A stretch of DNA of 64,000 nucleotides, taken from NCBI GenBank assembly GCA_013397695.1, contig VYZI01000386.1, forward strand, positions 311,800-375,799, given 5' to 3'. The notes beneath the pieces were generated by a model. The model had not been told where the DNA came from and did not search any database. It was given only the letters and a program-made list of their open reading frames with translations. The stretch comes from Centropus unirufus (lineage: Eukaryota > Chordata > Aves > Cuculiformes > Centropidae). Below are positions 13,601 through 23,766 of this stretch, in pieces. Within the stretch, counting starts at the first letter, position 1, and the number at the start of each line of letters is the position of its first letter. A program made the position numbers and the translations under genes.

Positions 13601-16600
13601 TATGCATTGGCTTTCACTTTTTTTTTCCTGAAGATGACTTTCAGTGTTAAAAAGGTAGGAATTAAGCAGAATGCAAGTAGGAGTGCTGTACAAGTTTCCT
13701 CCTACATCCTGATTTTTTTGGAAGATTCCTGCTGCAAATGCAGATCTGTTTGTTAATTTTCCCTTCAGATAACAGTGATACATAAACAGTATGGTATGTC
13801 TTCCAGGACTGGAAGCCTTCTGTGATGATCCTGTCTTAGTAAGTGCTGTGGAATCGCTGGCATGCTCCAAGATACTTGCTGTGGAAATACTGGAAAAGAG
13901 CGATATTCCTCTTCTTGTTCTCTATGACACTTCTGGAGAAGATGACATCAACATCAATGCTACTTGTCTGAAGACACTGTATGACAAGTCCCTTGAACTG
14001 CACCTGCAGGTACCAACTTCCTGTTCCCTTCCCAATTCAGGGAAAAATCATTTACAGCTGAGGACTTACTGACAAAAAGAACAGTACTCAGAAATATAAT
14101 AAGGTGGGGCCAGGGGGAGAAGTTTCTTTTCTCACTTCCGTGTCCAAATCTCCCCACTGCAGGCAGATGCGCTGTACACAAATGTCAAAGTCACCACTGT
14201 TCTTTCTGATGGAAGCCTGTACTGCCAAGTGCCATCAAAAGGCCAGTCTAGACTTAACGAGCTCTCGCAGAAAATGGAAGACTACTTCCGTTGCAAGGTA
14301 ACTTCTGTTAAACTACTTTTGTAGTGTATCCATTGTCTTATTATGTTACTTAGGATCATCCCCATGAGACTTTTTAGTTGGTAGCAAATTTGTTTTAAAT
14401 TATCTCAACAAATCACGAGGTTTAGAAGATAAAGCAGGAGCTTCTTCAATTGTCTGTCACAGCTCTGAGCTCTCTTGCTTTTCAGCAAAAAAGTAATGGT
14501 TGGTAATTTTTATATTCTGCTCCAAGGGTGGCTTCCCCCTACCCAGCACTTTGTATTCCCTCAGTTTCCCCCAAAGGTACACAGCTTGGAATTGAAGCTT
14601 TGTTTTGGGGAAGCTTTAAACAACATGTTGAGAAGTGCTTCTGAGGCTGGAAGGAGACTTCGTGTTTGAAACAAGAGGGTTTACTTCTCAGAGCTGTTTA
14701 TTCCTCGAGTGGCTTTTGAAATGGTTCATTGGCAGTTAGAAAGTAATAGTTCCTTGCCTTTAACTTTTGTTTTTGTATTTGCAGCAGCCGTCTGAGTGTA
14801 GTGTATTGCTGCCTTTCTGTGGCAAAATCTGCTTGTTGCCTTACAGAGGAAAATGGGCACGTGTCGAGGTAATAAGTATTCACAGAAAGCTAGTTTTCCC
14901 ACGTAGAAATGGCTCTTATTTTGTTCAGTTAAACCTGACTTCTGTGAAACTGGTTATAGGGTATGTGTCGCTGTGTAGTTTTAACCTCCACATTATGCTC
15001 ATTTTTTCTTTTCAGATAAGAATAATTCACACCAGACGGGCACTTGATGTGCAGTTCTTGGATGCTGGAACAATTGCAGCTGTAAAAATATCAGAGCTAA
15101 GAGAAATCCCACCACAATTCCTGAGAGAAGTAATTGCAGTACCTCCTCAGGTATGAAGACATGTTGAACCTATGCTAGATCTCTTGGCAGTGTGTGTAGT
15201 GCTGCTGCTTCAGTGTTTATCTAAGGAAATCTAGTTTTGTTAAGTAGCATCCAGCGCTGGAGTGTATGTTATTGTGTATCTTTGCCTGGAATAAATCATA
15301 ACATCATCCAATATATTTGTGTAATAATATTGGCCTTGCACGTTCCTCCGACTCCTTCTGTTTGTTATACATGATTGGATCTGTCAGTATTAATGGAGTT
15401 TCTGTGATTTGGAACTCGGGGGCTAGTTCCCTTATTCCTTAATTTGCATACTTAATTCTGTTCTCAGATGGCAAAATGCTGCCTGGCAGATCTTCCTCCT
15501 AACACTGGCATGTGGACCCCAGATGCTGTGTTGTGGCTGAGAGATGCTGCAATGAATTGTCCTGAATTCAGCATGAAGGTAAAGAATCAAAATGCTTGTG
15601 TGACTTGAAATCCATAGGCGTGTGGAAGGAGCACTAGAAGAACAACTCCAGAAGCTTAATCACACATCAAATTGTTTTTTTGTTACAGAGGTTTAAAAAT
15701 TATTAGCTGGCTCTTGGACATAAATTCCATACAAAGTCCTTGTCTACGGACATTTGGCACAAAGCTTACTTGCTTAAGCCTGTTCCCATTTTCCCTCAAG
15801 CATTCAGCAACCAATTGCCTTCCACATTTTTCTGTCCCATCCCAAATATACAGCTAGTTATTTTACCAACTGACAAGGCAGAAGCACAGTTGTAAATGTT
15901 TCACTGCATAAAAAGATACAACTGTTAAGTTATTCTTGTGTCTCTTGTGAGCGTGGCTCACTCTTCTGGCCTTGGAAAGCAGCATTTTTTGCTTTTTCTA
16001 ACCCAGCATGATTTAGTGTGTGCTGTTGTGTATGTACTTAGAATTTCTGTTGTCTTTGAGATAAAATTATTTCCATTTCCAGTATCTCCTAATGAATTTA
16101 ATTAGCTGGTAGCACCCTTCTAGAGAAAGTCTATTACTAGTTACAAACTAAACAAGGCTCATTTCCTCTTAAAAATCTGCTTCCAGATACTGTCACAGCA
16201 ATTTGAAAAAGTATTTTGTAGCCTTTCTTGACCTTTTTATTTGCTTTAGCACTGGCGACCATGTAGTTGAAATACAGTTTCTCCAGTGTGAGTGTGTATC
16301 TGGCCTTTCTAAACATCCTCTTCCAAGGTGGTTTGAGCTTGGTAAGAATTTTTGCTTGATTGAGTAATAGACAACAGATGTGTGCTTTAATTGTGGAAAG
16401 CTTTTATTCCTGGATAGGAAAATCTACAGGATAATCTGTAAAGAAATGTTATATACTTTGTCATATTAAAGTTTCAGTGTTTTACTATCAGTAATGTTAG
16501 TGTATCTGATGTTAAATAGGGAAATATTTTTGTGTCAGAGCTTGGAAATTATGCATGATGCAAACCTGGAAGCTTTTTTCAACTTGATTTTTCCCCCATC

Positions 16601-19600
16601 CTTAATTTTGAAGGATTAAACATTAATGCCTAATAGCATTACTTAGTTGTTTAGATCTGCCTGAATGCTGACAACTGTTCTCCTGAAAACTGGAATTGCA
16701 CAGACAGAATCGAGGATGAACCTGCTGAGCTGAACAAAACTCATTCTGAGTTTTGTATTTGCTTTATGTTAGCGGAGTAGCTCCAAATGCTCTTTGTAGC
16801 TGCTATGAGTTGCTTGCTATCCAAGGACTTGATTGACATATTTGAGAGGACATTGAAAATATCCCTGTGCATATCAAATACAATTAACTGCTGCCACTTT
16901 TCTGTTAAAGGCTTTAATCTTCAGTACAAATCAGACATGCATTTAATAGTTACTAACTGGAAGTTAAACTGTGCTTTGTTTTCCAAGGTTGTTAAACTGG
17001 ATGCTTCACAGGAAATTGCACACGTTTACTTGTTTGCTCCAGAGCATTTCCCAAATGTGGACTGCAGCATCAATCAACAGATCAAAAATGCAGATTTGTG
17101 GAAGCATCAGAAAGATGTTTTCCTGAGTGGTATGCCCAGTGGGACCAGCTCCACAAAGGCGACGAGTGCTGCTGTTCCAGCTGTGCAGCCAACGAGTGGG
17201 AGGCTGGACAAGAGTCTCCCCAGTCCAGCCAGAGAACACGGCCATGCAGTGTGCACCACGGATATGCCTCCAGCCCTGCCACTGTCAAAGGCTGGCGAAC
17301 TCATGGATGTCTATGTCTCGGTGGCCTGCCATCCAGGGCACTTTATTGTCCAGCTTTGGAAAGAGCTACATAACCTGGAAGCACTAATGGAAGAAATGAT
17401 CTTGTACTACAGCAGGGCGGAAGAGAAACCTGTGAACATCGAGAAAAACAAGCTGTATGCAGCTAAGATTGAAAACCAGTAAGTAGATAGTTGAATTAAC
17501 TTCTCAAAGGCAAGCTTAGCTCAGCTAAGCTTAGCTCTGCCAAGCTAGGCAAGCCTCACTCCGCTTTGCCCACGTTATTAACAAGCTGAGAGATGTCTAG
17601 TGATACCCAAGAGATTAAAGGAGCAAATGAGGTTGCAAAGTATTGTAGTTGGAAGAGGTAACTTCTGTTCAGATTGTACCAGGTCTGGGAAGCCTGAAAC
17701 ACGTTAGTTCAGATCTTTTGGTCATGTATTAGTTTTCTTGTTGCCTTGACAAATGTATAAATATGAATTCAAATTCTCTGTTCTTATTCTTTCCCTTTTC
17801 AGGTGGTACAGGGTCATCATAAAAGGAATTCTTAGAAATGGCTTTTTGTCAGTGTATGAGCTGGACTATGGTAAGCACGAGTTTGTCAGCATGGAGAAAG
17901 TGCAGCCACTCGTGGATACATTTAGAAAACTTCCTTTCCAGGCTATAACCGCTCAGCTCGCAGGTAGGTGGTAAACACTTAGAATCTTTTTTGTTCAAAT
18001 CTTACCTCAGTGGAGAAACCAAATGAACAGAAAAGTAGAAGACAAAGCCCGTGGGTAGCAATGTAACTGTTTTTTGCTAAAGTGAGCATGTAGCTACCTG
18101 CCAAAACATGCTTAATGCATGTTTATGTCACAGTAGCTCTGCTTTTCCTCTTGACCCAGGTGATAAGGGTTGTTACTGTTTGTTTATTTTAATGCAGCAT
18201 TTTTTTAGTTAGCGAGTAGAAAATGGGAGATTGCTTAAACTTTCCCAGCAGCTGCTTTTCATTGACATAAATATTGGTCGTTTAATTTGTGTAATGTCTA
18301 ATGGGCAAAGGACACAGCAAAATCAAAAGAAAATGGGTTTTTTTGATCCTTAAACATAACCCATTACAAACCATGAATGATATATCTGTTGATAAGAACT
18401 TAAGTTCTGATTATCTGATCTACATAAACTCAGGAATGAGATACTGAGTTTTTGGAGAAGCTTTTCGGATCTGTCTTGCTCCCATTATAATTCACTGTTT
18501 TCCAGTGTATATTTGGAATCCAAAGTTGCCTGAAATATATGGGTGTTCTCAAACTCCAGAAGGGGGAGTGGGAGCTTTCAACAGACTTAAGTAAGATTAA
18601 CTTCCTTGAGAATGCAGAATAGAGAGTATGCATGCTTCTGATGAAACTTAAAAACACCAAAACTTCATCTCTTCTTGCTCTCTTTTCTTCCCCTTTTCCG
18701 AATTTTTCTTTCATTTCTGCATTGCTTTCAGATGTTTACATCTCCTGTTGCCGCTTTCTGCTGCTCCTTGGTCAGCACTAGTCTAGCCTTCCCTTACAGT
18801 CTGTTCTTGTCTGGAGAGACAGGCCACAGAGCTGGTGCTCTGATCATAGGTTGCCGTCCGTGGACCCGCTTTCCTGCAGAGCCTCGCTGTGACCTTGGGG
18901 GTTGCTTTAAACTAGCAGTGATGGGTGTGTTACCAACAAGCTGGGGTCCTGGGAGCACAGTGCTGAAATGAAGCTGATTTCTAGCTGTATTTGGCTACTG
19001 GGGTAGTACGGCATCCAGCTGAGCAAGCCTGCAAGTCATCCGGTTTTCCTGCTTCACAGAGTCTCAAATATCTAGTTAAGTTGGCCTCTGAGCTGCTACG
19101 TGTTGTCAAAGCAGGCCAGCTGAGCCTGGGAGACTGGTAACTATTGCCTTGCTATTCTTCCACTTTTCTTCTCTCTTTATTTCATCTCTGCTACTTCTCA
19201 GTCTCTGATCTACTTCCTTGCAAAATCCCATTTGCTTCCTCACCAGCCTTTCCGAACACTAATTACCCTTTCTTAACTGTTGGTGTACCGCTGACTTCTT
19301 GTTCCTTCTGTAACCTGCAAGGACCTGTGTCCCTGTGTTGTCCTGCCTTATAACCAGCAAGCTTACGGTGCAAGCGAAGTGTGGTCACTTTGCTAGTTTG
19401 CTTCTTAGATCCCCCGGCTGTTTGAGCATCCATACACAATACCTGAGTCCCATGTGTCTGGGTGTTACAGCCCAGCAGTGGCCTGGGAAGACTGAATTCC
19501 AGGTCTGCTGGAGCCACTTCTTTCTTGGTGGGTTACAGCCATATTCAAAAACCTGTTTGTTTTCTGACATCACATCCGTGAGCAGACTGGTCTTTGTGGG

Positions 19601-20379
19601 ATGCTGGTCTCAAAACAGTACCCACGAGACATTTAGGTGGCATTTGCCATCATTTCTGCTCTCTGCGGATCTAGTTTGGGAATTGAAGGTTTGGCAGATG
19701 TTTTGGTAGCCGATGCTGCTTTGTGATGAAGAAAACATAATCCGTAACAAGGTCTACAGGACAAATAACTTCAGCAACTTCAGGCAGAAGACAAAGAATT
19801 AGTTTGTTTTGAAAGTATGTTTAGTTTCCTTTTTGTCGTGTTTCCTAACATGCCTTGATCACGCATGGCAGCTGGTGTGCTTTGAATTACTTAGTGAGTC
19901 AGTGCATTTGCCTTTCACCTCTTGTTCATATCTTTAGTTTTCAAGAAAAAACAAATCTCCTAAGTCTCCGCAATAACTGAGCTTGTTTGTGTGGGAGTTG
20001 AGTAAGCTTGTGTCTCTCTTCTAGAGTTAAGCTGTGTTCAGTGGCACTTGAATATCTGTTTTCAAGTGTTTTAAGTCCTTCCATTTCTTTATAAGCTTAA
20101 TCGTGCAGATTGGTCTCGTCTATAAATTACCTTCTGTTTTGCTTTACGTTTGTCCTAGGGGTGAAAAGCCAGCAATGGTCAGAAGAGGCATCCATAGTGT
20201 TTCGGAATCTTGTAGAGAAGAAACCCTTGGTGGCACAGATAGAGGCAGTTAATGAAAGCCCTAACTCTTGGGATCGAAAAATAGTGACTTTCCTAGTGGA
20301 CACATCTCTTCCAGATACTGACATATGGATTCATGATTTTGTGTCTCAAAGTCTTGTGGAATTTTCAAAGCATGATTGA
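7041..20379 (+). CDS. TDRD7: TDRD7, tudor domain-containing protein 7 (3' part, 11 coding exons)
   Basis: Scaffold protein of germ granules and of lens RNA granules; it binds RNPs through LOTUS domains and methyl-arginine ligands through extended Tudor domains, and supports piRNA-pathway and mRNA control in the cytoplasm (family knowledge). Exons: 7041-7612, 11080-11266, 12909-13020, 13807-14009, 14163-14297, 14785-14868, 15016-15150, 15468-15578, 16988-17478, 17803-17963, 20159-20379. They join in one frame to 803 residues plus TGA. The LOTUS domain is at about residues 60-126 of this portion. Tudor 1 lies in exons 2-3, Tudor 2 in exons 5-8 and Tudor 3 in exons 9-10 (motif YELDYGKHEF). The human protein is about 1,098 residues, so roughly 295 N-terminal residues, including earlier LOTUS domains, lie upstream of this window or in the gap at 4106. 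Two introns start with GC. All junctions restore the family alignment, so identity is firm. Confidence 0.96.
7613..11079 (+). other. TDRD7 intron with GC donor (GCAAGT...AG)
   Basis: 3.47-kb intron between exons a and b. The first six bases are GCAAGT, the usual donor consensus except for C at +2, and the exon side is AG. No repeats or further genes recognised; base composition is ordinary and AT-rich. Confidence 0.85.
11080..11266 (+). CDS. TDRD7: TDRD7 exon b: start of Tudor 1
   Basis: The acceptor ACTGTAG ends at 11079, and the first G completes the Arg codon. The exon encodes RYVGKDYSSAQDQMEDDMK and then the first beta strands of Tudor 1 (VGQLVAVHAEEEIWLRARII), ending DNRIK. The next exon begins VCYVDHG, so the junction must fall after AAG at 11266. 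The donor there is GCAAGC, a second GC donor. The length of 187 nt fits phase 2 in and phase 0 out. Confidence 0.93.
11267..12908 (+). other. TDRD7 intron with GC donor (GCAAGC...AG)
   Basis: 1.64-kb intron between exons b and c, starting GCAAGC after an exon ending AAG. A short CR1 fragment lies at 11851-11915. Otherwise nothing recognised. Confidence 0.85.
11851..11915 (-). mobile_element. Short CR1 LINE terminus
   Basis: About 65 bp of reverse-oriented CR1 3' end: AATCATAGGATGGTTCGGGT, then TGGAAGGGACC and GATCATCCAGTTCAAACC. It is severely 5'-truncated. Confidence 0.8.
12909..13020 (+). CDS. TDRD7: TDRD7 exon c: end of Tudor 1 core
   Basis: The acceptor ATTATCAG ends at 12908 and the donor is GTAAGG at 13021. 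The exon encodes VCYVDHGFIELVERNSVYKL and on to FQAAKCKLAG, the last strands of the Tudor barrel and the start of the flanking SN-like helix. The usual YVDYG-type motif carries His in the fourth position here. Confidence 0.95.
13807..14009 (+). CDS. TDRD7: TDRD7 exon d: SN-like part of extended Tudor 1
   Basis: The acceptor TTCCAG ends at 13806 and the donor GTACCA starts at 14010. The exon encodes LEAFCDDPVLVSAVESLACS, then a strand-rich segment with VLYDTSGEDDININATCLK, ending LELHLQ. This is the staphylococcal-nuclease-like part that surrounds the Tudor core in extended Tudor proteins. It is highly conserved in TDRD7. Confidence 0.95.
14163..14297 (+). CDS. TDRD7: TDRD7 exon e: start of extended Tudor 2
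   Basis: The acceptor CACTGCAG ends at 14162 and the donor GTAACT starts at 14298. The exon has 45 codons, ADALYTNVKVTTVLSDGSLY followed by a helix ending MEDYFRCK. Both ends are in phase 0. Confidence 0.94.
14785..14868 (+). CDS. TDRD7: TDRD7 exon f: Tudor 2 core, first half
   Basis: The acceptor ATTTGCAG ends at 14784 and the donor GTAATA starts at 14869. The exon has 28 codons, including FCGKICLLPYRGKWARVE, the entry strands of the Tudor 2 barrel. It is the shortest coding exon of the set. Confidence 0.93.
15016..15150 (+). CDS. TDRD7: TDRD7 exon g: Tudor 2 core, second half
   Basis: The acceptor CTTTTCAG ends at 15015 and the donor GTATGA starts at 15151. The exon has 45 codons: IRIIHTRRALDVQFLDAGTI, then KISELREIPPQFLREVIAVP. 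The VQFLDAG motif corresponds to the YxDYG turn of canonical Tudor domains. Confidence 0.94.
15468..15578 (+). CDS. TDRD7: TDRD7 exon h: SN-like helix after Tudor 2
   Basis: The acceptor TTCTCAG ends at 15467 and the donor GTAAAG starts at 15579. The exon has 37 codons, MAKCCLADLPPNTGMWTPDA followed by VLWLRDAAMN. It matches the conserved helix that follows the Tudor 2 barrel. Confidence 0.94.
15579..16987 (+). other. TDRD7 intron between exons h and i
   Basis: 1.4-kb AT-rich intron starting GTAAAG. No repeat, RNA gene or coding frame recognised. The smaller TDRD7 introns (13021-13806, 14298-14784, 15579 onward, 17479-17802) likewise contain nothing identifiable except the palindrome at 17512. 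Confidence 0.7.
16988..17478 (+). CDS. TDRD7: TDRD7 exon i: linker and start of Tudor 3
   Basis: The acceptor TTTTCCAAG ends at 16987 and the donor GTAAGT starts at 17479. The exon has 163 codons plus 2 nt. The first part (VVKLDASQEIAHVYLF, then NADLWKHQKDVFLSG) completes Tudor 2. A poorly conserved Ser/Thr/Ala-rich linker follows, then MDVYVSVACHPGHFIVQLW, which opens Tudor 3. A perfect palindrome lies in the intron 33 bp past the donor. Confidence 0.94.
17512..17532. repeat. Perfect 21-bp palindrome in a TDRD7 intron
   Basis: A 10-base arm, AAGCTTAGCT, and its exact complement are separated by a single C. Further AAGCT/AGCTT motifs follow to about 17550. The structure begins 33 bp after the donor of exon i and could form a hairpin in the pre-mRNA. 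Confidence 0.85.
17803..17963 (+). CDS. TDRD7: TDRD7 exon j: Tudor 3 core
   Basis: The acceptor TTTTCAG ends at 17802 and the donor GTAGGT starts at 17964. The exon encodes WYRVIIKGILRNGFLSVYEL, then DYGKHEFV and VQPLVDTFRKLPFQAITAQL. The intact LDYG motif suggests a Tudor 3 with a normal cage-strand turn. Confidence 0.95.
17964..20158 (+). other. TDRD7 last intron
   Basis: 2.2-kb intron starting GTAGGT and ending TCCTAG. No repeats or genes recognised; a few pyrimidine-rich patches near 18680-18740 and 19140-19330. Confidence 0.7.
20159..20379 (+). CDS. TDRD7: TDRD7 terminal coding exon k
   Basis: The acceptor TGTCCTAG ends at 20158. The exon encodes GVKSQQWSEEASIVFRNLVE and runs to the conserved C-terminus DTDIWIHDFVSQSLVEFSKH, with Asp last and then TGA at 20377-20379. 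The C-terminus matches the normal end of the family, so it is complete. Confidence 0.96.
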
Positions 20380-20660
20380 TCTGATCACCACTTCTGAGAT
20401 GTAGCAGCTCGGTTTCTTTAGCAATAAAATTAGTAACAAACTTTGAAGAGAAATATAACTACTACATGGCCTTGGAGACATGAAGGGGATAAAGCTGAAA
20501 AGTCCGTTCCATGAGAAGAGTTTGTTTAACAAGTTTGGGTTCTGTTGACTTCAGCTGACTTTCTGAAGATTTGCACTTTGTTTTTCCACTGTAACTCTAG
20601 AACGTTTAGGTGAAAACATTAAAGAACTTATTTACCAATAAAACAATGTTGGTCTTTGTT
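20380..20660 (+). other. TDRD7: TDRD7 3' untranslated region
   Basis: This is the sequence after the TDRD7 stop. Two AATAAA hexamers are present, at 20423-20428 and 20637-20642. The second is the likelier main signal, giving a UTR of roughly 280 nt; the exact cleavage point near 20660 is estimated. Confidence 0.65.
20637..20642 (+). terminator. Polyadenylation signal of TDRD7
   Basis: Canonical AATAAA about 260 nt after the stop codon, followed by a T/GT-rich stretch (TGTTGGTCTTTG) of the kind found downstream of cleavage sites. A proximal AATAAA at 20423 could give a shorter transcript. Confidence 0.65.
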
Positions 20661-21314
20661 CTTATGCTCTTTACCTAATTCTGGGGGGCTTCCTGTCTCA
20701 TTACTCAGAACCATTGCTGGGTACTCCTCTGTTTTTGTTTAACGAGCGTTTTTATTACTGGGGAAATACAGAAGCAGTCTTTAATATTTCTAAACTGAAT
20801 GTCAGAAACATACATTATCGGTGAGTTTCCCCACCCTTCTCCTTGAGTTCTTCAGAGCTGAACAGTTGGAAGTGCCTTGGTTGGAAATTGCATTTGTGAG
20901 GCTTAGTTTCTGCAGAGGGCGTGCGTTTAGGTGTGCTCACTGGGCTGCTTGCTGTTCTTCAGCAACACCACCGCTCTGAATTCTCTGCTCCACTCCTCAC
21001 CGCACCTGGTTGCTGAATCCAAGGCATTCTTCTCTCTCTCTTTCAACAGCTTATGCTTCATCTATGCTTCTGAGAAACTTTCAGGAACTGCTGCTCCCTG
21101 GAGTCAGCAAGCAACATCTCTTAAATACGCGGATCAGTGCTTAATGTCCTCAGGACACAGTATTTTTGGCTTACGTTATTTGTGGCCTTAGAAATATTTA
21201 GAGGAAGAGTAGACTTTATTATATTTCTCAGTCTGCTGCCTAGATGTGAGTTTTCTTGCCATAGTCTCTTAGGATCATTACACACAGTATTGAAGCTTGA
21301 CACAGTGAATGAGT

Positions 21315-21655
21315 CATAAAATCACCGGGTTGGGAAAGAACTTTAAGAATTGAGTCCAACCATACCTGTCCACTACTAAACCGTATCCCCAAGCACCTCA
21401 TCTGCCTGGCTTTTAAATACCTCCAGGGATGGTGACCCACCACCCCCCTGTGCAGTCTCTTCCAGTGCCTGGTGACCCTTTCAGTGAAGACTTTTCTCCT
21501 AATGTCTAATGTGAACAACCTGAGGCCATTCCCCCTCATCCTGTCACCTGTTGCTTGGGAGAAGAGACCAGCACCTACATCTCCACAACCTTCCAGGCAA
21601 TTGTAGGCAGTGATAAGGTCTCTCCCCAACCTCCTCTAGGCCAAACAAAATGCCA
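21315..21655 (-). mobile_element. CR1 LINE, 3' fragment
   Basis: Reverse complement of CR1: AATCACCGGGTTGGGAAAGA at the 3' terminus, then the family's CCCCAAGCACCTCATCTGCC, GCTTGGGAGAAGAGACCAGC and AGGCAATTGTAGGCAGTGAT segments. About 340 bp and 5'-truncated. Confidence 0.9.
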
Positions 21656-23384
21656 TCAGAAGTAATAGATCTTTCCAGTCATACAGAAGCTAAGCTAAGA
21701 GATTCTGCCAGTGAGCTGTCTGTATGGGTAAAGGAGAGCAGATGGAAGGAACCATGACTTGAAAGTCCAATAAATATCTAACATTAGGATGGAAGAAAGA
21801 AAAGGCATGCAAACATTCTGAGTTAAAAAAAGTTGTTAAAGCTTGTAAGATTTCTATTTGTACATCCTTAGTCCAATTCTGGCATAGTTCTGGAGAAGGT
21901 CTGATGTAAGCAGTAAGGAATCCTGTTGGAAGTCCAGTGAGTGTCTCTGCCTGGACTGTACACAGGTCATAGCAAAACCCACTAAGAACTGAGTGGGCAG
22001 TGAGAAACAAGCAAACAGCTAATGAATGCAAATTGCGTATTTGAGAATGCTGAGTTGACACTCCTAGGTGTACCTATTGAGGGAGAGGTTGTGTTAATAC
22101 CCTATTTCTTTGCTTATTAATCAATTTCTCCTTCAGCTGCCACTGCAGAGGTGATGACTGCAGGTGAAGGAACCAACGGCATCATGAATTGCTGTAGGAT
22201 AAACTTCCATGCAGAAGTTCCCTCCTCTGCGGGACTGCTGCTGAGCCTTACACTATGAATGTTGCAGGTCATTAGGATGACATAAGCACTTTTCCGAGCT
22301 CCTGAAGAGAGCGAGAGTCCTATTTGTCCAGGAGGATATGCCACCTTCTTCTGCAATCCTGTAAGGTGTGATGGCTCGTTAATTGTTGTGGCATAGGGTG
22401 TTTTGCTGGAACTGTTTTGGAGTTTGCCTGGTTGTGTGAGAAATGCCGTGCTGTGTTTGCATAACTTGAGGCCTGGGGATCTGCGGTTGGCCAGTACTTG
22501 GCTGATGGAGCAGGGTTTGTGACTCTGCACTTGTGGCATTAAGGGAAGAGGGCTGGGAGATATTCAAGAGACTCAAAATGCTTGTTTGAATTAGTCTGCT
22601 GCTTCTGGAGTACCTCTCGCCCTCTCCTTGGTTGTTGGTGGCTGCTCCAGAGTCCAAAAAGCCCAGATGAGAAGCGAGAACAATACCTGTGCAGCCTCCT
22701 GTGTTTGCCCAGCTCAGCACTGGAGTTCACACAGGCTGGTTTGTAAATTGGTAAAACAGAGGGCAGTGTAGCTGATCAGAAAACCTGCAGGCACTGCTCT
22801 CCACATGGTGAACTGTTTTGTTGGTACAGTAAGCGTTTATCCAACCCAAAGCAATTAATGCAGGGCTGTGTTCAGCTTATACATGGTACCCGGATGAGGC
22901 ACTAAGATGATTCCCTGTCTTCAGGTCCCATATCTGTCCCCACCCCTGCCTTACTGTAAACTGGTCCCCTAGTTAGAGTGCACTACAGGTACTCTGCTGT
23001 TACCTACCTGCTGTTGTTTTCCGTTGTCTGTGATTCCATCACAGGGCTGTGGTTTTACACCTGCTTTTAACGTGACTTTTCCCACCCGAGCAGCCTGTAA
23101 GTCTCTGATGTATTTGCTAACTGACCTGCTTGTACTGTTTGAGCACATTTTATACGCTGACTTTGAAAACTGCACAGGTGTTAGCTGTACCAGATGTCAA
23201 CTGCTCTGGGTTTGTTGACGAAGTTCCTGATCCACAAAGTAGTTAGCAAAATTTGTAGTTACTAACTAGTCTGCTGTTCCCTAGCCAGCATTAGACCTGC
23301 CTGCTCCATGAATGTTGTTAATGCACACAGAACGCTGAGGGGTTTTTAACTTCAGGAGTCTGTGTTTGGGGTTTGTTGTGAGTG

Positions 23385-23389
23385 GTTTC
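23385..23389. repeat. Target-site duplication, left copy (GTTTC)
   Basis: Five bases GTTTC immediately before the LTR are repeated exactly at 23762-23766 immediately after it. This is the expected footprint of retroviral integration and defines the LTR limits. Confidence 0.8.
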
Positions 23390-23761
23390 TGTTAGGGTCC
23401 AGAATACTAAGAGACCCAGACGGAGTTGGTAACAACTTAATTGTTTATTAAATGCGCATAGGAAATCAGGTACTGGCCGGCCAGGGTCTCTCTGAACAAA
23501 GGAGAGCAACCACCAGCCCGCACTCGAGAGGGTATATTTATACACACACACTCACACACACACAGTTGTCTCGACTTAGCAGTTTTCAAGGCTACAAATT
23601 ATAACAAGGCTCTGCTTCTCCTCTCAACCCTTTCTAGACATCCTACTCTCCTCCCTTTCCTTATCTTCTGGGCAATAAAATGTGCACATTCCTTTGAGCT
23701 GGCTAATTACTTTTCTTGTTGGGGCCCAGTTCTCAAGTGGGGGAGCTTTGTGGTTCTAACA
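23390..23761 (-). mobile_element. Solo LTR of an endogenous retrovirus
   Basis: On the minus strand the 372-bp element begins TGTTAGAACC and ends GACCCTAACA, giving the 6-bp inverted termini TGTTAG/CTAACA typical of LTRs. It has a TATA motif (TATAAATA, complement of 23535-23542) and, about 90 bp downstream, a polyadenylation signal AATAAA (complement of 23444-23449) near the 3' end, as expected for U3-R-U5 order. No retroviral internal sequence adjoins either side, so the provirus was probably lost by LTR-LTR recombination. A CA/TG dinucleotide run lies just upstream of the TATA motif. The subfamily was not identified. Confidence 0.85.
23535..23542 (-). promoter_or_regulatory. LTR TATA box
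   Basis: The minus strand reads TATAAATA inside the LTR, with the LTR polyadenylation signal about 90 bp downstream. It could still drive antisense transcription; activity is not known. Confidence 0.6.
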
Positions 23762-23766
23762 GTTTC
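23762..23766. repeat. Target-site duplication, right copy (GTTTC)
   Basis: Exact match to 23385-23389 on the other side of the LTR. Confidence 0.8.

Noticed and set aside
22117..22720. Overlapping minus-strand open frames of 113 and 140 residues
   Set aside because: No similarity to a protein family that I recognise, no splice or promoter context, and a length expected by chance.
23543..23565. CA/TG dinucleotide run as an independent microsatellite
   Set aside because: It lies inside the solo LTR and is imperfect and short; described there instead.
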